Positions 1 through 12,013 of a stretch of DNA of 64,000 bases are shown one piece after another. Each line of letters begins with the position of its first letter. Positions within the stretch are counted from its first letter, which is position 1. Source of the stretch: Sesamum alatum (Eukaryota > Streptophyta > Magnoliopsida > Lamiales > Pedaliaceae); contig JACGWO010000010.1 of assembly GCA_034509735.1 (NCBI GenBank), forward strand, positions 1,674,001 to 1,738,000, written 5' to 3'. A model generated the notes under the pieces. The model had not been told where the DNA came from. It did not search any database and saw only the letters and a program-made list of their open reading frames with translations. Both the position numbers and the translations under genes were made by a program.

Positions 1-77
1 CTGTTTAGGAGCACCCATTACCCAGAGTCAAGATCTTGCACAAACAATGACCTATTGAGTAATGCACAATGTTTCAC
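1..77 (-). CDS. Telomere repeat-binding factor (TRB, single-Myb-histone), first codons only
   Basis: Only the start of the gene lies in the window. On the minus strand an ATG at 18-16 opens MGAPKQ and runs off the left edge. This hexapeptide is the usual N-terminus of plant TRB/SMH proteins, which carry an N-terminal Myb domain followed by a linker-histone-like globular domain and bind telomeric repeats and telo-box promoters. The 5'UTR part of the exon (77-19) follows an acceptor ending CAG at 80-78, so an intron interrupts the leader. The next gene being NDUFS4 fits, since as I recall TRB2 and FRO1 are neighbours in Arabidopsis (At5g67580, At5g67590). Six residues are thin evidence, and the neighbour supplies much of the confidence. 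Confidence 0.55.
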
Positions 78-1588
78 CTGCGAAATATAGAGACACCAGA
101 AAAAGCGGACCATTTTAGGCCACCAAAACTATGTAAAGAAGAATGATATACATTCCGAACTTAAGAGCTTAAATAATGAAAACAAGTGTGTTTATCAAAC
201 AAAAGAAACTGCATCCTTTCTTCTTTACAACTTATGTATTTATCCAGGAGGTAATTTTGACAACCCAATCCATTAACACACCCAAATTTCTAAATATGTT
301 CCACAATTTATGCTTCGGAGATAAGTATCTCTTTGTTTAATGTGTCGTGAATCACCTCCTAGGATAACTCAGGAGTCAATCGAAAGATAATGATCTCTCA
401 TACCTTATTAAGTAAATATCCCAAGTGACACCCTTTCACATGTAAAACGTTACATGTCAAACTTGGATACGGAGGAAACGGACAACTACAGACAGCACGC
501 AACGAACAACCTGAATCTAAGGCTATAATGAATTTGGATATTTTGGATATTCTCCAGATCAATTGCAGCAGTTACAACATCTGTAACCGATCATTGGTCA
601 ATAAGAGCAACAAAGAAGATTTTACAGGGTACATGTTAAAACACACCATAAAACCATTCCAATCCAAGACCTAAAATACATCTTGCTCATAGTTATTAAA
701 AGCGCACGAAGGTGCACGCCATGGCGCGCGAGGTGTAAGCCCAGCGCCATTTTCAGAGAATGGCGCTGGGCTTTGCTATGGGCGGCAGAAAGGCGCGCCT
801 TAGCGATGTGTATGAGGCTATTCAGAGTGAGGAAAGACTTTCTCATTCGTAAAACTAGCTTCACCTAATGTTAGCAGGAAGGAATTTACAAGGATGCATC
901 CAGAAACCCACTTATAAAGAAATAAGGCTCAACAGGACCACGGCCCACCCAACCACATACCCACAACGGCCACCATTAATCATTTTCCAGAGATGTTAGG
1001 ACCTATTGGTTTCCTTGAGTCTAAATTGAAAAACAATCAATTCTTAGCTATTCCACTTATATAAACATCAAAATTCGAATGCAGATTATCTCAAGAATTG
1101 AAGTCCTTTAGCTCAAATTTCACATTCCTGAGAAGCTCCAAAACATAACAAATTTTGCTCCTTTTCGCATATCATCTACCAAAATCTCATCTGCAACATA
1201 AAAGAAACTGTTCTCAGCTTATCCAGGCATTTCGTCAAAGAGGCTTCTAATTCTCCACATCTATTTAACTGACATCACTCCATAGACACCGCACAACTAA
1301 AACGCAATAATCTTCCTACAAAAGCACATGCATATGTGAAAAAGAAGACTCTAAATTCACACAAAAACTCAAAAAGGGTCGGTCCTTCAGCGAGAACACA
1401 ATACGTGGTTCGAGCGTGTGCAGTGGAGTTGAGTTGAGTATCCATACCCGTAACCGGAGATTACTCAAAATCAGTGAGAGAAATGTCAAAAGCAGTCCAT
1501 CCAATTCACAATTGAATTTCAGCCCATTTGAGAAACGATTGAAGCCCTAGAGACTATGGAACGCCCACAAAAGAAGAGCTGCAAACGC
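78..1588 (-). other. TRB leader introns and promoter region
   Basis: There is no convincing coding sequence on either strand. The stretch should hold the 5'UTR intron or introns and the promoter of the minus-strand TRB gene, but I could not place the first exon or the transcription start. A GC-rich island at about 700-810 contains a perfect hairpin, listed separately, and resembles a truncated dispersed repeat more than a gene. The short ORFs here (for example 622-864 and 1316-1504, minus) show no family resemblance. Confidence 0.5.
737..773. repeat. Perfect 15 bp inverted repeat (hairpin)
   Basis: The arms 737-751 and 759-773 are exact reverse complements, separated by a 7-nt loop (TTCAGAG). 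They sit in an unusually GC-rich patch full of GGCGCGCC-like words. The pairing is visible by inspection. Its role is unknown, and it may be the core of a decayed repeat. Confidence 0.85.
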
Positions 1589-1612
1589 AGTAAATTTGCT
1601 TTCGACACTCTC

Positions 1613-2544
1613 AAGCCTCAAACCCCCCCACTTCCTTGTCTCTTTTCTTCTTCTGGAAGAATCAGCTGCACCTCTCTCTCTCTCTCTCTCTCAACTGTAT
1701 TGAAATTGAAATTTATATAAGAAAATTGGCTGCTTTGCTTACCTAAGTATGAAAATAATTTTTTTACCCAAACAACTCCAGGAGTAAAGAGTGGGCCCCA
1801 TAAAATGTGTGGACTAATTTATGAATTTAAGAGCATATTATTATATCATACAAAACTATAAATAATTTTGTTCTATTCTATTTCTACCTCATTGTTTGTA
1901 ATAATACCAATTGTTACTACATGATGATATGATGGATTAAGGTAAATATTCATACTATTTAATATAATAGAATATTCAGTTCCAGAGACAATTATGCTGT
2001 TTACACGTGACTCTATGTAATTTTGAAAGATTATATTTTGTACTTTTGAAGTTTATTTGCGTATAATAAATTGTTCTGTTTAATTAATTAAAATTTATTA
2101 AATTTATTGATATTAGCAAGAAAAATATATGAAAAAATATATTTATCTTCGATTTACTTATTGCTGGTCAAACAATAACCTAATCAAACTACCATTATAT
2201 ATTTTCCCACGCTAATGTATGTGAAAGGGTACATATTCATCCTTATAATGGTGGTTTAATTAGAAAAAAATTATTTGACTAATAATAAATAAGTAATAAG
2301 TTAATAGTGATAAATATGTATTGTATTCAGTTTTTTTGCTAATATAGTAAAATTTGACTAATAAAAAGATCAATTTATTAAATTAAAATAAGTATTATGC
2401 TTATTAGATATAATTCTTTCAATTATATAAAATTTATGTATAATTATATCAAAATTTATTGGAGAACATTAAATTTTAACTTGACTTTTCATACAAATAG
2501 AATTAAACATTTAGGGCGGTTGTTCTGAGATATAATAGCAGAAA
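1613..2544. other. Non-coding left part of unit 1, with CT microsatellite
   Basis: No gene is seen. A (CT)n run lies near 1673-1692, followed by AT-rich sequence. An inverted-repeat element near 2095-2360 is listed separately. The NDUFS4 promoter proper begins around 2510. Confidence 0.5.
2095..2360. mobile_element. MITE-like foldback, family B, copy 1
   Basis: A word near 2100-2118 containing TTGATATTAGCAAG is repeated in inverted form near 2333-2355 (TTTTGCTAATATAG). The interior resembles 21841-22109 and 35535-35806: a GACTTATTA-type word, a CAAACTACC-like block and an imperfect mirror of these in the right half. This copy is the most decayed of the three. No target duplication was found, so the boundaries are approximate. 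Confidence 0.5.
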
Positions 2545-2553
2545 AAACCCTAA
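2545..2553 (+). promoter_or_regulatory. Telo-box (AAACCCTAA) upstream of NDUFS4 copy 1
   Basis: AAACCCTAA lies 132 bases upstream of the NDUFS4 copy 1 start codon. Telo-boxes are common in promoters and leaders of plant housekeeping genes and are bound by Myb-type factors, including the TRB family encoded next door. In copy 2 the matching site (11881-11890) reads AAACCCCTAA, with one extra C that breaks the motif. The function is inferred from the motif alone. Confidence 0.5.
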
Positions 2554-2684
2554 ACAACCGGTAATTTGCTTTTCTGCCCCACTATAAATTTATTAAATTT
2601 CGGTCGCCCCAGATTAATCTACTCTCTCAGAGAGAGAACTCGGAGAAGGAATCCCATTTTGTGCAGTGAATCAGGCTATTGGCA

Positions 2685-5274
2685 ATGGCGAGCTCTCTGC
2701 AGCGGCTGGCAAGTAATTCCGGCAAGCCTTATCGATCGGCTTTGGCTCCACTTTGGAGAGCATTCTCCACGCAGGATTCATTAGTGGAAATAAAACCCGG
2801 AGAGATCGGGATGGTTTCCGGCATCCCACAAGAGCACCTCCGCCGAAAGGTATCATTGTTCTCTTTTCGTTTTCTAGTGTTTTGTTGTCCCTTTTCTTCT
2901 GAAAATTTTAAACTGAATGTGGATTTTACTTTCGTTGTTGCTTTTTTCTTTTCCTGCTTGGCTCAGTGTGTTTGTTGGTAAATGGCTCACCAGAATTGGG
3001 GTAATTGGTTCCCCAATCATATTAAGCTGCAATTTGCTTTGGAACTAGTACGGGTCAATTAATGATTAGGATATTTGTTTAGGCAAAAAGGTGTCTTTTT
3101 TTTTGCTCATGCTATTTTCTTTTTCCTTTTTGTTGGTTGAATTAGCTAGCTGTGGTTGTAAGTTATTTTAGATATAGGTGAAATATTCCTCTGATCGTAT
3201 TTTGGTTCTGGGTTAGGTTCTGATTTTCTCACCTGCTCGAACTGCTACCCAACAAGGATCAGGGAAGGTCGGGAGATGGAAAATTAATTTCTTGTCAACA
3301 CAAAAGTATGCGTTTCTTCTCTTGCTTGGTGTATTTCACTTTTACCTGTATACTCAGTTCAATTTCCCCTCTGTTTGATCAGTTTAATATCAGTTCTATT
3401 GCATGATCAATTATTTACCCTTTACTTCATCAATGATCATTCCATAAGCATATATTGATGCTCATATGCAGATGGGAAAATCCGTTAATGGGTTGGACAT
3501 CCACTGGAGACCCATATGCGAATGTTGGTGATTCTGCATTAAGTTTTGACACTCAAGAAGCGGCAATAGCTTTTGCCGAGAAACATGGTTGGGAATATAC
3601 AGTATGTATTTTTCTATTCCACTCCTGGTGAACAAATTTGGCTAAATTCTGTACATACTGTATAGACCTCTCATCTACTAGGAGGAAATTAATTCGTCAA
3701 CACTTTGCTGGTATCAAATTGCAGTCATCTGTTTGTCTGTTGATGGGAAAGGAATAGTGGGTGCCTGAAAACTACATACCGCTAAGTACTTTAGAGGCTC
3801 AGGAAGTAGTTATATACGTTTAGGTTAGTTTCAGAAGACAGTTGAAGATGATAACTAGAGTTGTTCCCTTGGGTTTATTCTCCTGATGGATTTGATCCAA
3901 CTTTTTACCTTGTTTTATTCATAGTTGGTGCTGTTGGAACTCAGAAATATATGCGTTGTGTTCGTTTTGATGTTCTTTTTCCTTGAGATAGTGCCACATT
4001 CATGAATTATGGCAGTAATCCAATAGTACCTTATGTTGAATACTTATAAATGAATAGGTCATATATGAATAGTGTGATCATTCTAGATGATTTCATATCT
4101 TGGCTTTCCTTAGCATTTATCTTGCATCTTTAATGATGCGTCACAAGTGCTAAATATATGTAAGGACTGCTCTTTTACTTTTGTTCCCTTTAAGAAATCA
4201 AGTTCTCTTATGTTTTTCTTTGCAGGTGAAGAAGCACCACACTCCATTATTGAAGGTTTTTAAGATATTCTTGTTTAACCTATACGATCTCCTCCGAGTT
4301 ATTAGCATAAATCCGCCATAGTAGTTGCAGTTCAGCTTTCATGGTTTTGGTTGCTTTATTTAAATATTTAGATGTTTCAAGTTCATGCTGTATAAAATTG
4401 CCTATTTCTTCTTCTTTTTTACTTTTACTGAGTTTACTTATCTCTGGTGAATACCATGTTTAGTTCAGTTGGGTTGTGACTTACTTGGTTCATCAACACT
4501 CTTAAGTTAGGTGTTCTGAAAGCCATCAACCCTTCTTTCACCAGTGTTAAGTGTTTCTTAAGCACAATACTTTTCTCGATAAAATTTTCCCTAGCAAACT
4601 GAAGAGGCAAATGAAAAAGACATTTCCACTCAAACACCAGAATACATGTTTCCACTTAATATGGAGAACACTGTTCATTTCCATAGCTTAACTGGTAGAG
4701 TGGTTCTTTATGCTTTAGATTAGAGACACTTATTATGTTTTCCACCCCGTTTTACTGGATGTTCCACGAAGTCAAAATACATCCTCTGGAAGTAATACCT
4801 TACATATTCACTTAAGTTTGAAAATTTCAAAAATAAGTTGCATTAAGAAAAGTGTTTTGAAGACGTGCTGTTTAAATTTGAAACGTTAAGAAGTACGAAT
4901 TCCTTGCAGCGAAAAGCATTATAAAGACATATCATTTTCATCACAATGTTTGTTTATCTAGAGTTCCACTAAGCATGTTAATTGATTCCTGGCTTGCTCA
5001 TGGTGATCCTTACTCGTCAGTCTCGTAAAAGATTCTCACTTCTGATATTTTCTGTACTTGGATAACATTAATGAATATAATGTGCACTTGCTTACCGTAT
5101 GAGAGAAAATAACGAGTCTTCCTTCACAACCCTTGAACCCTTACCAGCTTATACTTCAAACTAGTATGGAAAATTTGAGTTCTCTCATCTTACTCTTACC
5201 TACTTGGCTTGCAGGTGAAGTCGTATGCGGACAACTTCAAATGGAAGGGCCCTCCAAAGGAAGACGCCATCTAA
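2685..5274 (+). CDS. NDUFS4: NADH dehydrogenase (ubiquinone) Fe-S protein 4, mitochondrial, copy 1 (NDUFS4 / FRO1-like)
   Basis: An accessory subunit of mitochondrial complex I, located in the matrix arm near the N-module (family knowledge). Five exons join in frame: 2685-2849, 3217-3305, 3472-3601, 4226-4255 and 5215-5274, giving 157 aa. All introns are GT-AG. The first ~30 residues are Ser/Arg/Ala-rich with few acids, like a mitochondrial presequence. The conserved body includes [43 protein letters not shown] and the C-terminal [12 protein letters not shown], characteristic of the 18 kDa subunit. The length matches the plant family (about 154 aa). The start is the ATG at 2685, because the codon extending the frame upstream is not ATG. 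The gene converges on NAGS copy 1 and is about 93% identical to copy 2. Confidence 0.95.
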
Positions 5275-5798
5275 TTCTTGCTTATCCAATGTGTTCCCTT
5301 CGCGGGCTTTTTAGCTCATTCATAATTGGCACCAATAGAAATCGAGCTCAGATCAAATTATCATTTCATTTCGAGTTTTTAGTTTTTTTTTTAACAGTGG
5401 TGACAATAAAAACATGTTTGTTTATATGTATTCTTATTTACAATGGTTTATTATCATCCTCATCTCTATCAGTACTTTTTTTTAAAAAAATATTTACATA
5501 TATATAAATTAAATCATTAACTTTATCAATTAATAATATTTTGATATAACATCAGTAATATTTTAAATTGATAAAAAAAATGTAATTATCATTTTCAGGG
5601 AAAAAATATATATCGATTTAACACTATTAACAACATAAAATACAATCCCATCCACTAATTCAAACATATTTTCATTTTCACACAAATCTATACAATATTC
5701 AAAAAACATATTTTTCACTAAAAATTAAAAACAAAAACACAACAAAACGATGTCACGCCACATAATTTGCTTGAGTTTATCCAAAGGCAGCGCACCAT
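5275..5798. other. Convergent intergenic spacer, unit 1
   Basis: This is the 524-base space between the stop codons of the plus-strand NDUFS4 and minus-strand NAGS genes, so it must hold both 3'UTRs and terminators. The first ~60 bases still match unit 2 (a shared CGCGGGCTTTT word), and then AT-rich sequence diverges completely. No ORF of interest. Confidence 0.7.
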
Positions 5799-8700
5799 TT
5801 AGCGAATGGCCGTCCTATCGGGTAAAAGTTTCTTCATGTAATATTTGGATCTGCGGGATATATTAATCTTTTTCCTCCTTTGTTTTGGTATGTAGTCAAT
5901 CGAACATTCAGAGAAGCCACGCCTTACAAACCTGTCAAATGCAAAAATTGTGATTAGAAGTGGCGACACATCGAGCATATGTTTTAACTATAAAGAGAAG
6001 CAAACAGATATTTTATTTACAAGAACTAAATATTTACCTTGTTGAGCATAACTAATAGGACTTCGATAATAATTCTTTTACCACAGATGAAAAGGCCATA
6101 TAAGAATTTTTGCCAAAATCAGACCCCTCATATGCTTTTTTATTTCAGCCGCTGTAAATCTTTTAAGGTTGTTTCAGTGACTCATTCTGCTCTTAATTCC
6201 TACTGCAGAATGATTATGAATTGAATCCTGAATAATGTGTTTTAAATCACTCAAAATCTGTAATTCTATAGACTGAGAAAGAAATATATAGAAAATTTAA
6301 GAATATAAATCAAAGCATAATAAACAAAATAAATCCATGTTCCAAGGTCTTTTCTCCTAATTCATGCAACCTTTTCAACCTCTTTATTGCAGCTGCACAA
6401 TCTTTTCTTCGGGGGATGGAGATTGAGGATGTGGTTTGAAGAAAAGGAAATAAATCAAAAAAATTTAGGGAAGCTCAAATGCTAGGTTTTCCTGCCACCT
6501 CTAGCATAGATCATAGATGATATAGTAATACTGTGATCAGAAATGCTTACCAATCAGCTGTGCGTGTTGTCAGTAGGAAAAGCATTTGCAGCCCAAGAGA
6601 AGATGCCTTCTTCTCAATATAATCTGACCATGTTCAACAGAGAAATTATCATCCACGCATTTAAAAAGCATGGTAGAACTCTAAATAGACACTAGGACTA
6701 GTGGCACATGGCTCTCTGAAATATTGTCAAGTGTCAAAAAGGCAATATATTTGCTGCCTTTTCCGTAAAAAAATTGGTTGCGAGTAAGCTAAAAACTCGA
6801 GTCTTAAAGAGGAAAGGTGGGGAATGGAAATCCAGGTAGTTATGGATGTGTGTGGATAGGAGAGAAATAGATGACAATATGGTAATAAAAGAAGCTGTAA
6901 CAGTTGTACAATTGCATCAAAAGGCATCAAAGTTATATGATATAACCTCCTCATTGCATAAAGTGATTATCTTGATTGCTTCAGAATGATATAAGTTTTG
7001 AACCCAATTCATGGAACTTTTTGTCATAGCAAAGTTATAAATCACCAACAATCCCTTCAGATCAAAAGATGCCAATGGAACTTTCAATGGACTTGTGAAC
7101 TTACAGATGCAACAAGTACACGCTTACTGAAAACAACACAAGAGATGGAGCAAGACTTTTGTCATACCAAGCAATTTGTCTCCCTGTCCTTGCCCACGGC
7201 ATTCAGGGGAAACAGCAATAGCAGCTACCTCTCCACAGTTCTCTTCAAAGAAAGGGAAAAGAGCTGCACAAGCAATGACATGACCTTCTCTTTCAACAAC
7301 TATGAATGACTCCAATGCTCCAAGTACCTGCACCGCAGAAAATAATGATCAAACTTACAAAACATAATGTGATACGTGTCAAAATAACATGTTAGATCAC
7401 GAGTATAAACCTCTTCCTCAGTCCTCTTTATCAAAGTGCCAGATTCCTCTAAAGGTAGCAAAAGTTGTTTGATTCCAGGGACATCTGTGACCCTGGCCAT
7501 CCGCATCCCTTCATAAAGATCACTGAGGAATCGGTAGAATATCATTAATAGCAGACTGGAAAATAACCCAACTTTTCATTTCTACTCATTTGGAGGAAGA
7601 TAGAAAGGAAAAGAAGGTTCTATTTAAGAACAGCTTAAAGCCTTAATGCATTGTTATGTCTAACCGGTGTCCTAATACGTTAATGAAGTTATGATTTCAA
7701 TTCATCAAACAATTTGTTAAAGTGATACGAGTATCCTTAAGTTGAGAACCACATCAAAAATGTATATTGATGTCAACGTGAGATATATAAAGAGGAAAGT
7801 TTAAGATACCACAAAGCATCAACAGAAAGTGGAAACAAGGGAGAAAAACTTCCAGCGCTGACAGAAAAAACAAGAAACTCCATGGTAAAAAAGCAGGCTC
7901 CTTAGTGTTGTGACAGAATCACAACAAATTCAATGAATAATAGGTGAATCTAAAAACAGAATGAAGATTTATGGAACACGCAGTTCAACCGTAAGTTTCC
8001 TTTTCATATTTGAAGTGAATAAAAAGTTTCAAGAGAAATACTACTAAAGCATGGTCTATCGATTTGTGCCCCTGATGCTAAGATATGTCTTACAAAAAAT
8101 TGACAGCCAAGAAAAACAAGTTTAGACTGAAATTGTTTGAGAAGGATATTTTTAAGAGGTACAGACCTAGCCACCATTGTACCCACTCCATCTCTTTGAA
8201 ACAACTCCTTCAGTAAAACACCAGCAATAGTGCCATCCAATAAGTGAACTCTCTGAACACCACCCTGAGAATATACAACACAGCAGATGCATAACAAAGC
8301 TTTAAAATCTTTCAAATTTATGATCAAATGAGTCAAGGATCAGGGCCTCATGGTACCATCAAGAGTGGATGTATCATCAGCCTCAGAAAAATACAAACAA
8401 CTATATCCAAATGAGAATTGATCTCGAAAACTCTAACAAGAGCAGTAATATTATCAAATAATGACTTCAAAGGTCAAAATTATAACAGCCATAAACAGAG
8501 TAGTTTCATGGAAACTCCGCCCTCTAAAAGTGGACACTTCAAAGTAGATCAAAACTGCAAACAATGTGTTCTTTTCATAATTCTTCTTCATTAATTCCAA
8601 GTTTGCTTTGCATAAGGCACTTTAATACAACTGGAAAATTGGTTTAGCAATCACCAACATCTTCTAGCAGCCATAAATAGAAAACAAACTAGCAACAACT

Positions 8701-10966
8701 TAATAAACAAGAACACTGTTCAGTTAACAGAATGAACAATTCAGTAGGATAACATCACCGAACTCAGGAAACTTACTCTGCAAACAAAAGCTGCAGCAGC
8801 TAATTCGGAGAGGTATCCATTTAATCGACCCAGACTTTCTTGACCTCCAATAGCGAAACCTTGTTCACTGGACCAAAATCCGTTCCCACTGTCAAAGCCA
8901 ACACCATTCTGAAACTTGGGAGCCTGACTAAAAGTCATCCCATTTGGAGAAGAGACTGTATGATTTGAATCATCATACGCTGCACTGAGATCTTCTTGAG
9001 CAACGGCTTTTACATAATTCGCAGCAGTCTCGCTTTGTTTAGCTCGTTTACGAATCAACAGGTCTGCATCTTGAAGAGTCAAGAAATGAATAAGCCTTCC
9101 ACATTCATCTAGGATTGGTCCGTCTATGATGCAAATGAGTTTCTCTGCCCCAAGAGCCATTGCACAAGCTGTAGCAACTTCATAAGTGCTGCAATGTAGA
9201 GAACAAAAGACCTGGTTCTTAGGAATTGGATTGCATGACGGCCCCAAAAACTTAAAAGCAGAATCTTGTGTTTCCTACTGAATTTAACTCATATAGGAAG
9301 TCAAAAGAGATATTTTAACTAATCTAGCATCGAAGTTCCACAAACACTTCTATAACTAATCATGCATTTCTGCATAGACAAAAAATGAATTTAGCAACAA
9401 AATGAAAGCATAATTCACAAGCATGCTCATGAATAAAAGAAAAAACGTTTAATTGAACAACAAAATAGAAGAATAAATTAGAAAATATTTTGAGAAACTA
9501 ATTCAAGATAGAAACTAAATTATGATCTCATTGTTAAATTGACCCACAAACGTATCCTGCAAGAAGCAACAAAAATACCTATCAAAAGCCATATAGCATA
9601 CTTGCAATTTAATACTTCTCCAGAACTTGAATAACCGAGATTGCTTAACAGCACTATGCAGTCTTGAGCAAGCCTCTCACGAATGTGAGAAACATCAATT
9701 TTTTTAACTTCACCAGTTGATGCATAATCAACTCCCTCGACTACTCCTCTTCTCTGGCAAAAAGAAGAAAATGACATCTCAGCACATAATGAGAAATAAA
9801 CAGAAAACTTAATGCTAACTAGGAAACAAGTTTACAGAATAAGTATACTACTACATATACAAGTTAGTGTCCCATTCCAGAAGCTGGTAAATAAGTATTC
9901 TCACCTTAGCAGCCACAAAATTACCCCTGGCGACATTGACACCATCAAACCGACGGGCATTATCTCCATGACGACGAATACCACTTAAGGAAGGCCCAGG
10001 GGATAGTTTCGCCTCAATCATGAAACCAATCCTCCCAGATGCATCCATTGCAGCACTAAGAGAATCAGAGTCTGTGATTCTGTAGCTACCGACATACTTT
10101 GGTTCAGATCCTGAGACACAGAATATGGTTATTATAACACCAGTAGCAAAGACATGAAAGTTCAAATATCAGCAACAACCAGCTCCAACATTCTAAACCC
10201 AAAGATTCTGATGGATAAAGGTCAATCAAGCACCAAATAGCAATCCTAACAGCATAAAGAAGACATGAAGTCTGAATCTGAATGAGGGAAAGGTTGGAGC
10301 AAAATTTGCTTACCTCTTTCAGCCAGAAGCCTGTCAATTTGGACGTGGGACCCCGGAACAAGCACAAATTTCACTCCCAGCCCATGGAGCAGAGAAATAT
10401 CCTATACAAACGCTCCATCAATTAGATCAACCTTATCCCAATAACTAATCCTGTTAAATAGTAAACCATGGATCAAGTCTCAGCTTAATGACATACTCAC
10501 AAAATGCCACACCAAAAGACAAAATTCCTGTCTTTAAATCTTGCGATCAAGAAATGGAACACAAGCGACATGCAAATAATTCAGCTAGACATGAAAAACA
10601 ATCAAATCAGAAACGTGCCATTAGAATAGGATCCAAATGAGGACTATCAACAATCTCAGCCGATATCAAGACAACGAAAGTGCTGCCTCTGTGAGCCAGA
10701 AAATAAGGCCATGCCTCCCTAAAGAACCGCACGAACAGCTCATCTTTCAGAGCACTACTGACTTCAATCGCAACACTCTCTGTTTCCCCAAACACATTGA
10801 TTTTCTTCCCATAGCCATTCTTAACCTCAAAAGACGGCATTTTCACCAAATGTATTCCTCCGAAATTAATTCTCCGCCTCAAACCTGAGCTTGGTGATAA
10901 AATCGATTCACGACGAGGACGGTTGTTGTGAATTGGAATGCAAGGGCTTGCAGATGCAATTTCCAT
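5799..10966 (-). CDS. N-acetylglutamate synthase (amino-acid acetyltransferase), chloroplastic, copy 1
   Basis: Makes N-acetylglutamate from glutamate and acetyl-CoA, the first step of plastid arginine synthesis. Ten exons join in frame (minus): 10966-10619, 10401-10314, 10110-9905, 9753-9602, 9188-8777, 8264-8167, 7522-7411, 7327-7168, 6623-6551 and 5931-5799, giving 593 aa. A basic, Ser-rich leader of about 70 residues looks like a plastid transit peptide. An amino-acid-kinase-like domain follows (about 90-400: [58 protein letters not shown]). A GNAT domain follows (about 435-585) with the acetyl-CoA loop R516-G-Q-G-Q-G521 in [15 protein letters not shown]. Intron 1 must use a GC donor. An in-frame ATG at 11005 would add 13 residues, but copy 2 has ATT there, so 10966 is preferred. 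Confidence 0.94.
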
Positions 10967-11880
10967 TGAATTAAGAGCCCCACGAATGCAATTAGTCAAT
11001 AACATCCCAGTTCGGTAGGAAGATAAATGGTGCTAATTATGATTGACGACCGTGAGAGCGGAGGCGGTGGTGTTGGGGCCGGCGGGCTAGTTGAGCAGCT
11101 TTTGTTAACGGGTAGAGTTGCGGAGTAAATTTGCCTTGGCCCTTTTTGACACTCTCAAACCCGCCACTGCTTGTTTCCTTTCGTGGTCTGGAAAAATCAG
11201 CCGCAACTCTTTGCTGCGCTGAAATTTTGGGAAATTACACTTTTTGTCCCACGCGATATAGGATATGTATTTTTGGTATAACAATTTATATATTTAGCAT
11301 ATTTGGTCCCACATAATAAAAGATTTAATATTTTTTTTATTCCGTAAAATTAAAATTTATGGCACAATATTGTATAAAAATTGTAGGACTTTTTTGTCCG
11401 GAATGCTATAATTTTTTTAGTTTGTTAAACTAAAATATGCTAAACTCATAAATTATAAGATTAAAAGTGTGACACTTTTTATGGTATGATTAAGTGTGAA
11501 AATATAATTATCAATATTTTTCTTTTTGAAAATTTACTAACACTCCCTGATTTTAACGATCATCTAATAATTAATCAAATTCGTTAGTTTTTGTTAGTTT
11601 GCATTCATTTTTTTATAATGAATCATCTCGTTTGGATATAATAGATACATGTTTTCATTATATATATACATATATTTTTCTTTTAACAACTATATCATAC
11701 ATTTTTTGCAAACAACAAGTATACCATTCATTAAATTAAAATATTAAAGATAGTTAAATACGTTGATAAGTACCAAAATATACCCAAACCTAATAAATGA
11801 TAATTTGGGGCGGTTGTTTTCCATATTATCATTAAGAATAGGATGTGAAAGAAATAATGGAATGAGATATAATAGCAGAT

Positions 11881-11890
11881 AAACCCCTAA
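11881..11890 (+). promoter_or_regulatory. Broken telo-box upstream of NDUFS4 copy 2
   Basis: This position matches the copy 1 telo-box but reads AAACCCCTAA. The surrounding promoter (GGCGGTTGTT, AATAGCAGA, GGTAATTTGCTTTTCTG) is otherwise well conserved between the copies, so the extra C is a specific change. Its effect is not known. Confidence 0.45.
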
Positions 11891-12013
11891 ACAACGGGTA
11901 ATTTGCTTTTCTGCCCCCTTATTAAGTTTGCTAAATTGCAGTCGACCCAAATTAGTATACTCTCCAAGAAAGAAAAGGAATCCATTTTTGTGCAGTGAAT
12001 CGGGCTATTGGAA

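Larger units (their letters stand above)
1589..11123. repeat. Tandem duplication unit 1 (NDUFS4 + NAGS)
   Basis: This segment and 11124-20583 align along their length: NDUFS4 promoter, all five NDUFS4 exons and introns, then all ten NAGS exons and introns in the same order and orientation. The left edge is where AGTAAATTTGC (1589-1599) and the following pyrimidine-rich stretch match 11124-11134 onward, while the sequence to the left is TRB promoter in one case and NAGS promoter in the other. The word GACACTCTC occurs just inside both left edges (1604-1612, 11148-11156) and again at the right end of unit 2 (20584-20592). Confidence 0.93.

Noticed and set aside
10967..11005. Upstream in-frame ATG extending NAGS copy 1 by 13 residues
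   Set aside because: The matching codon in copy 2 is ATT while the rest of the leader is conserved, so the downstream ATG is the likely shared start.
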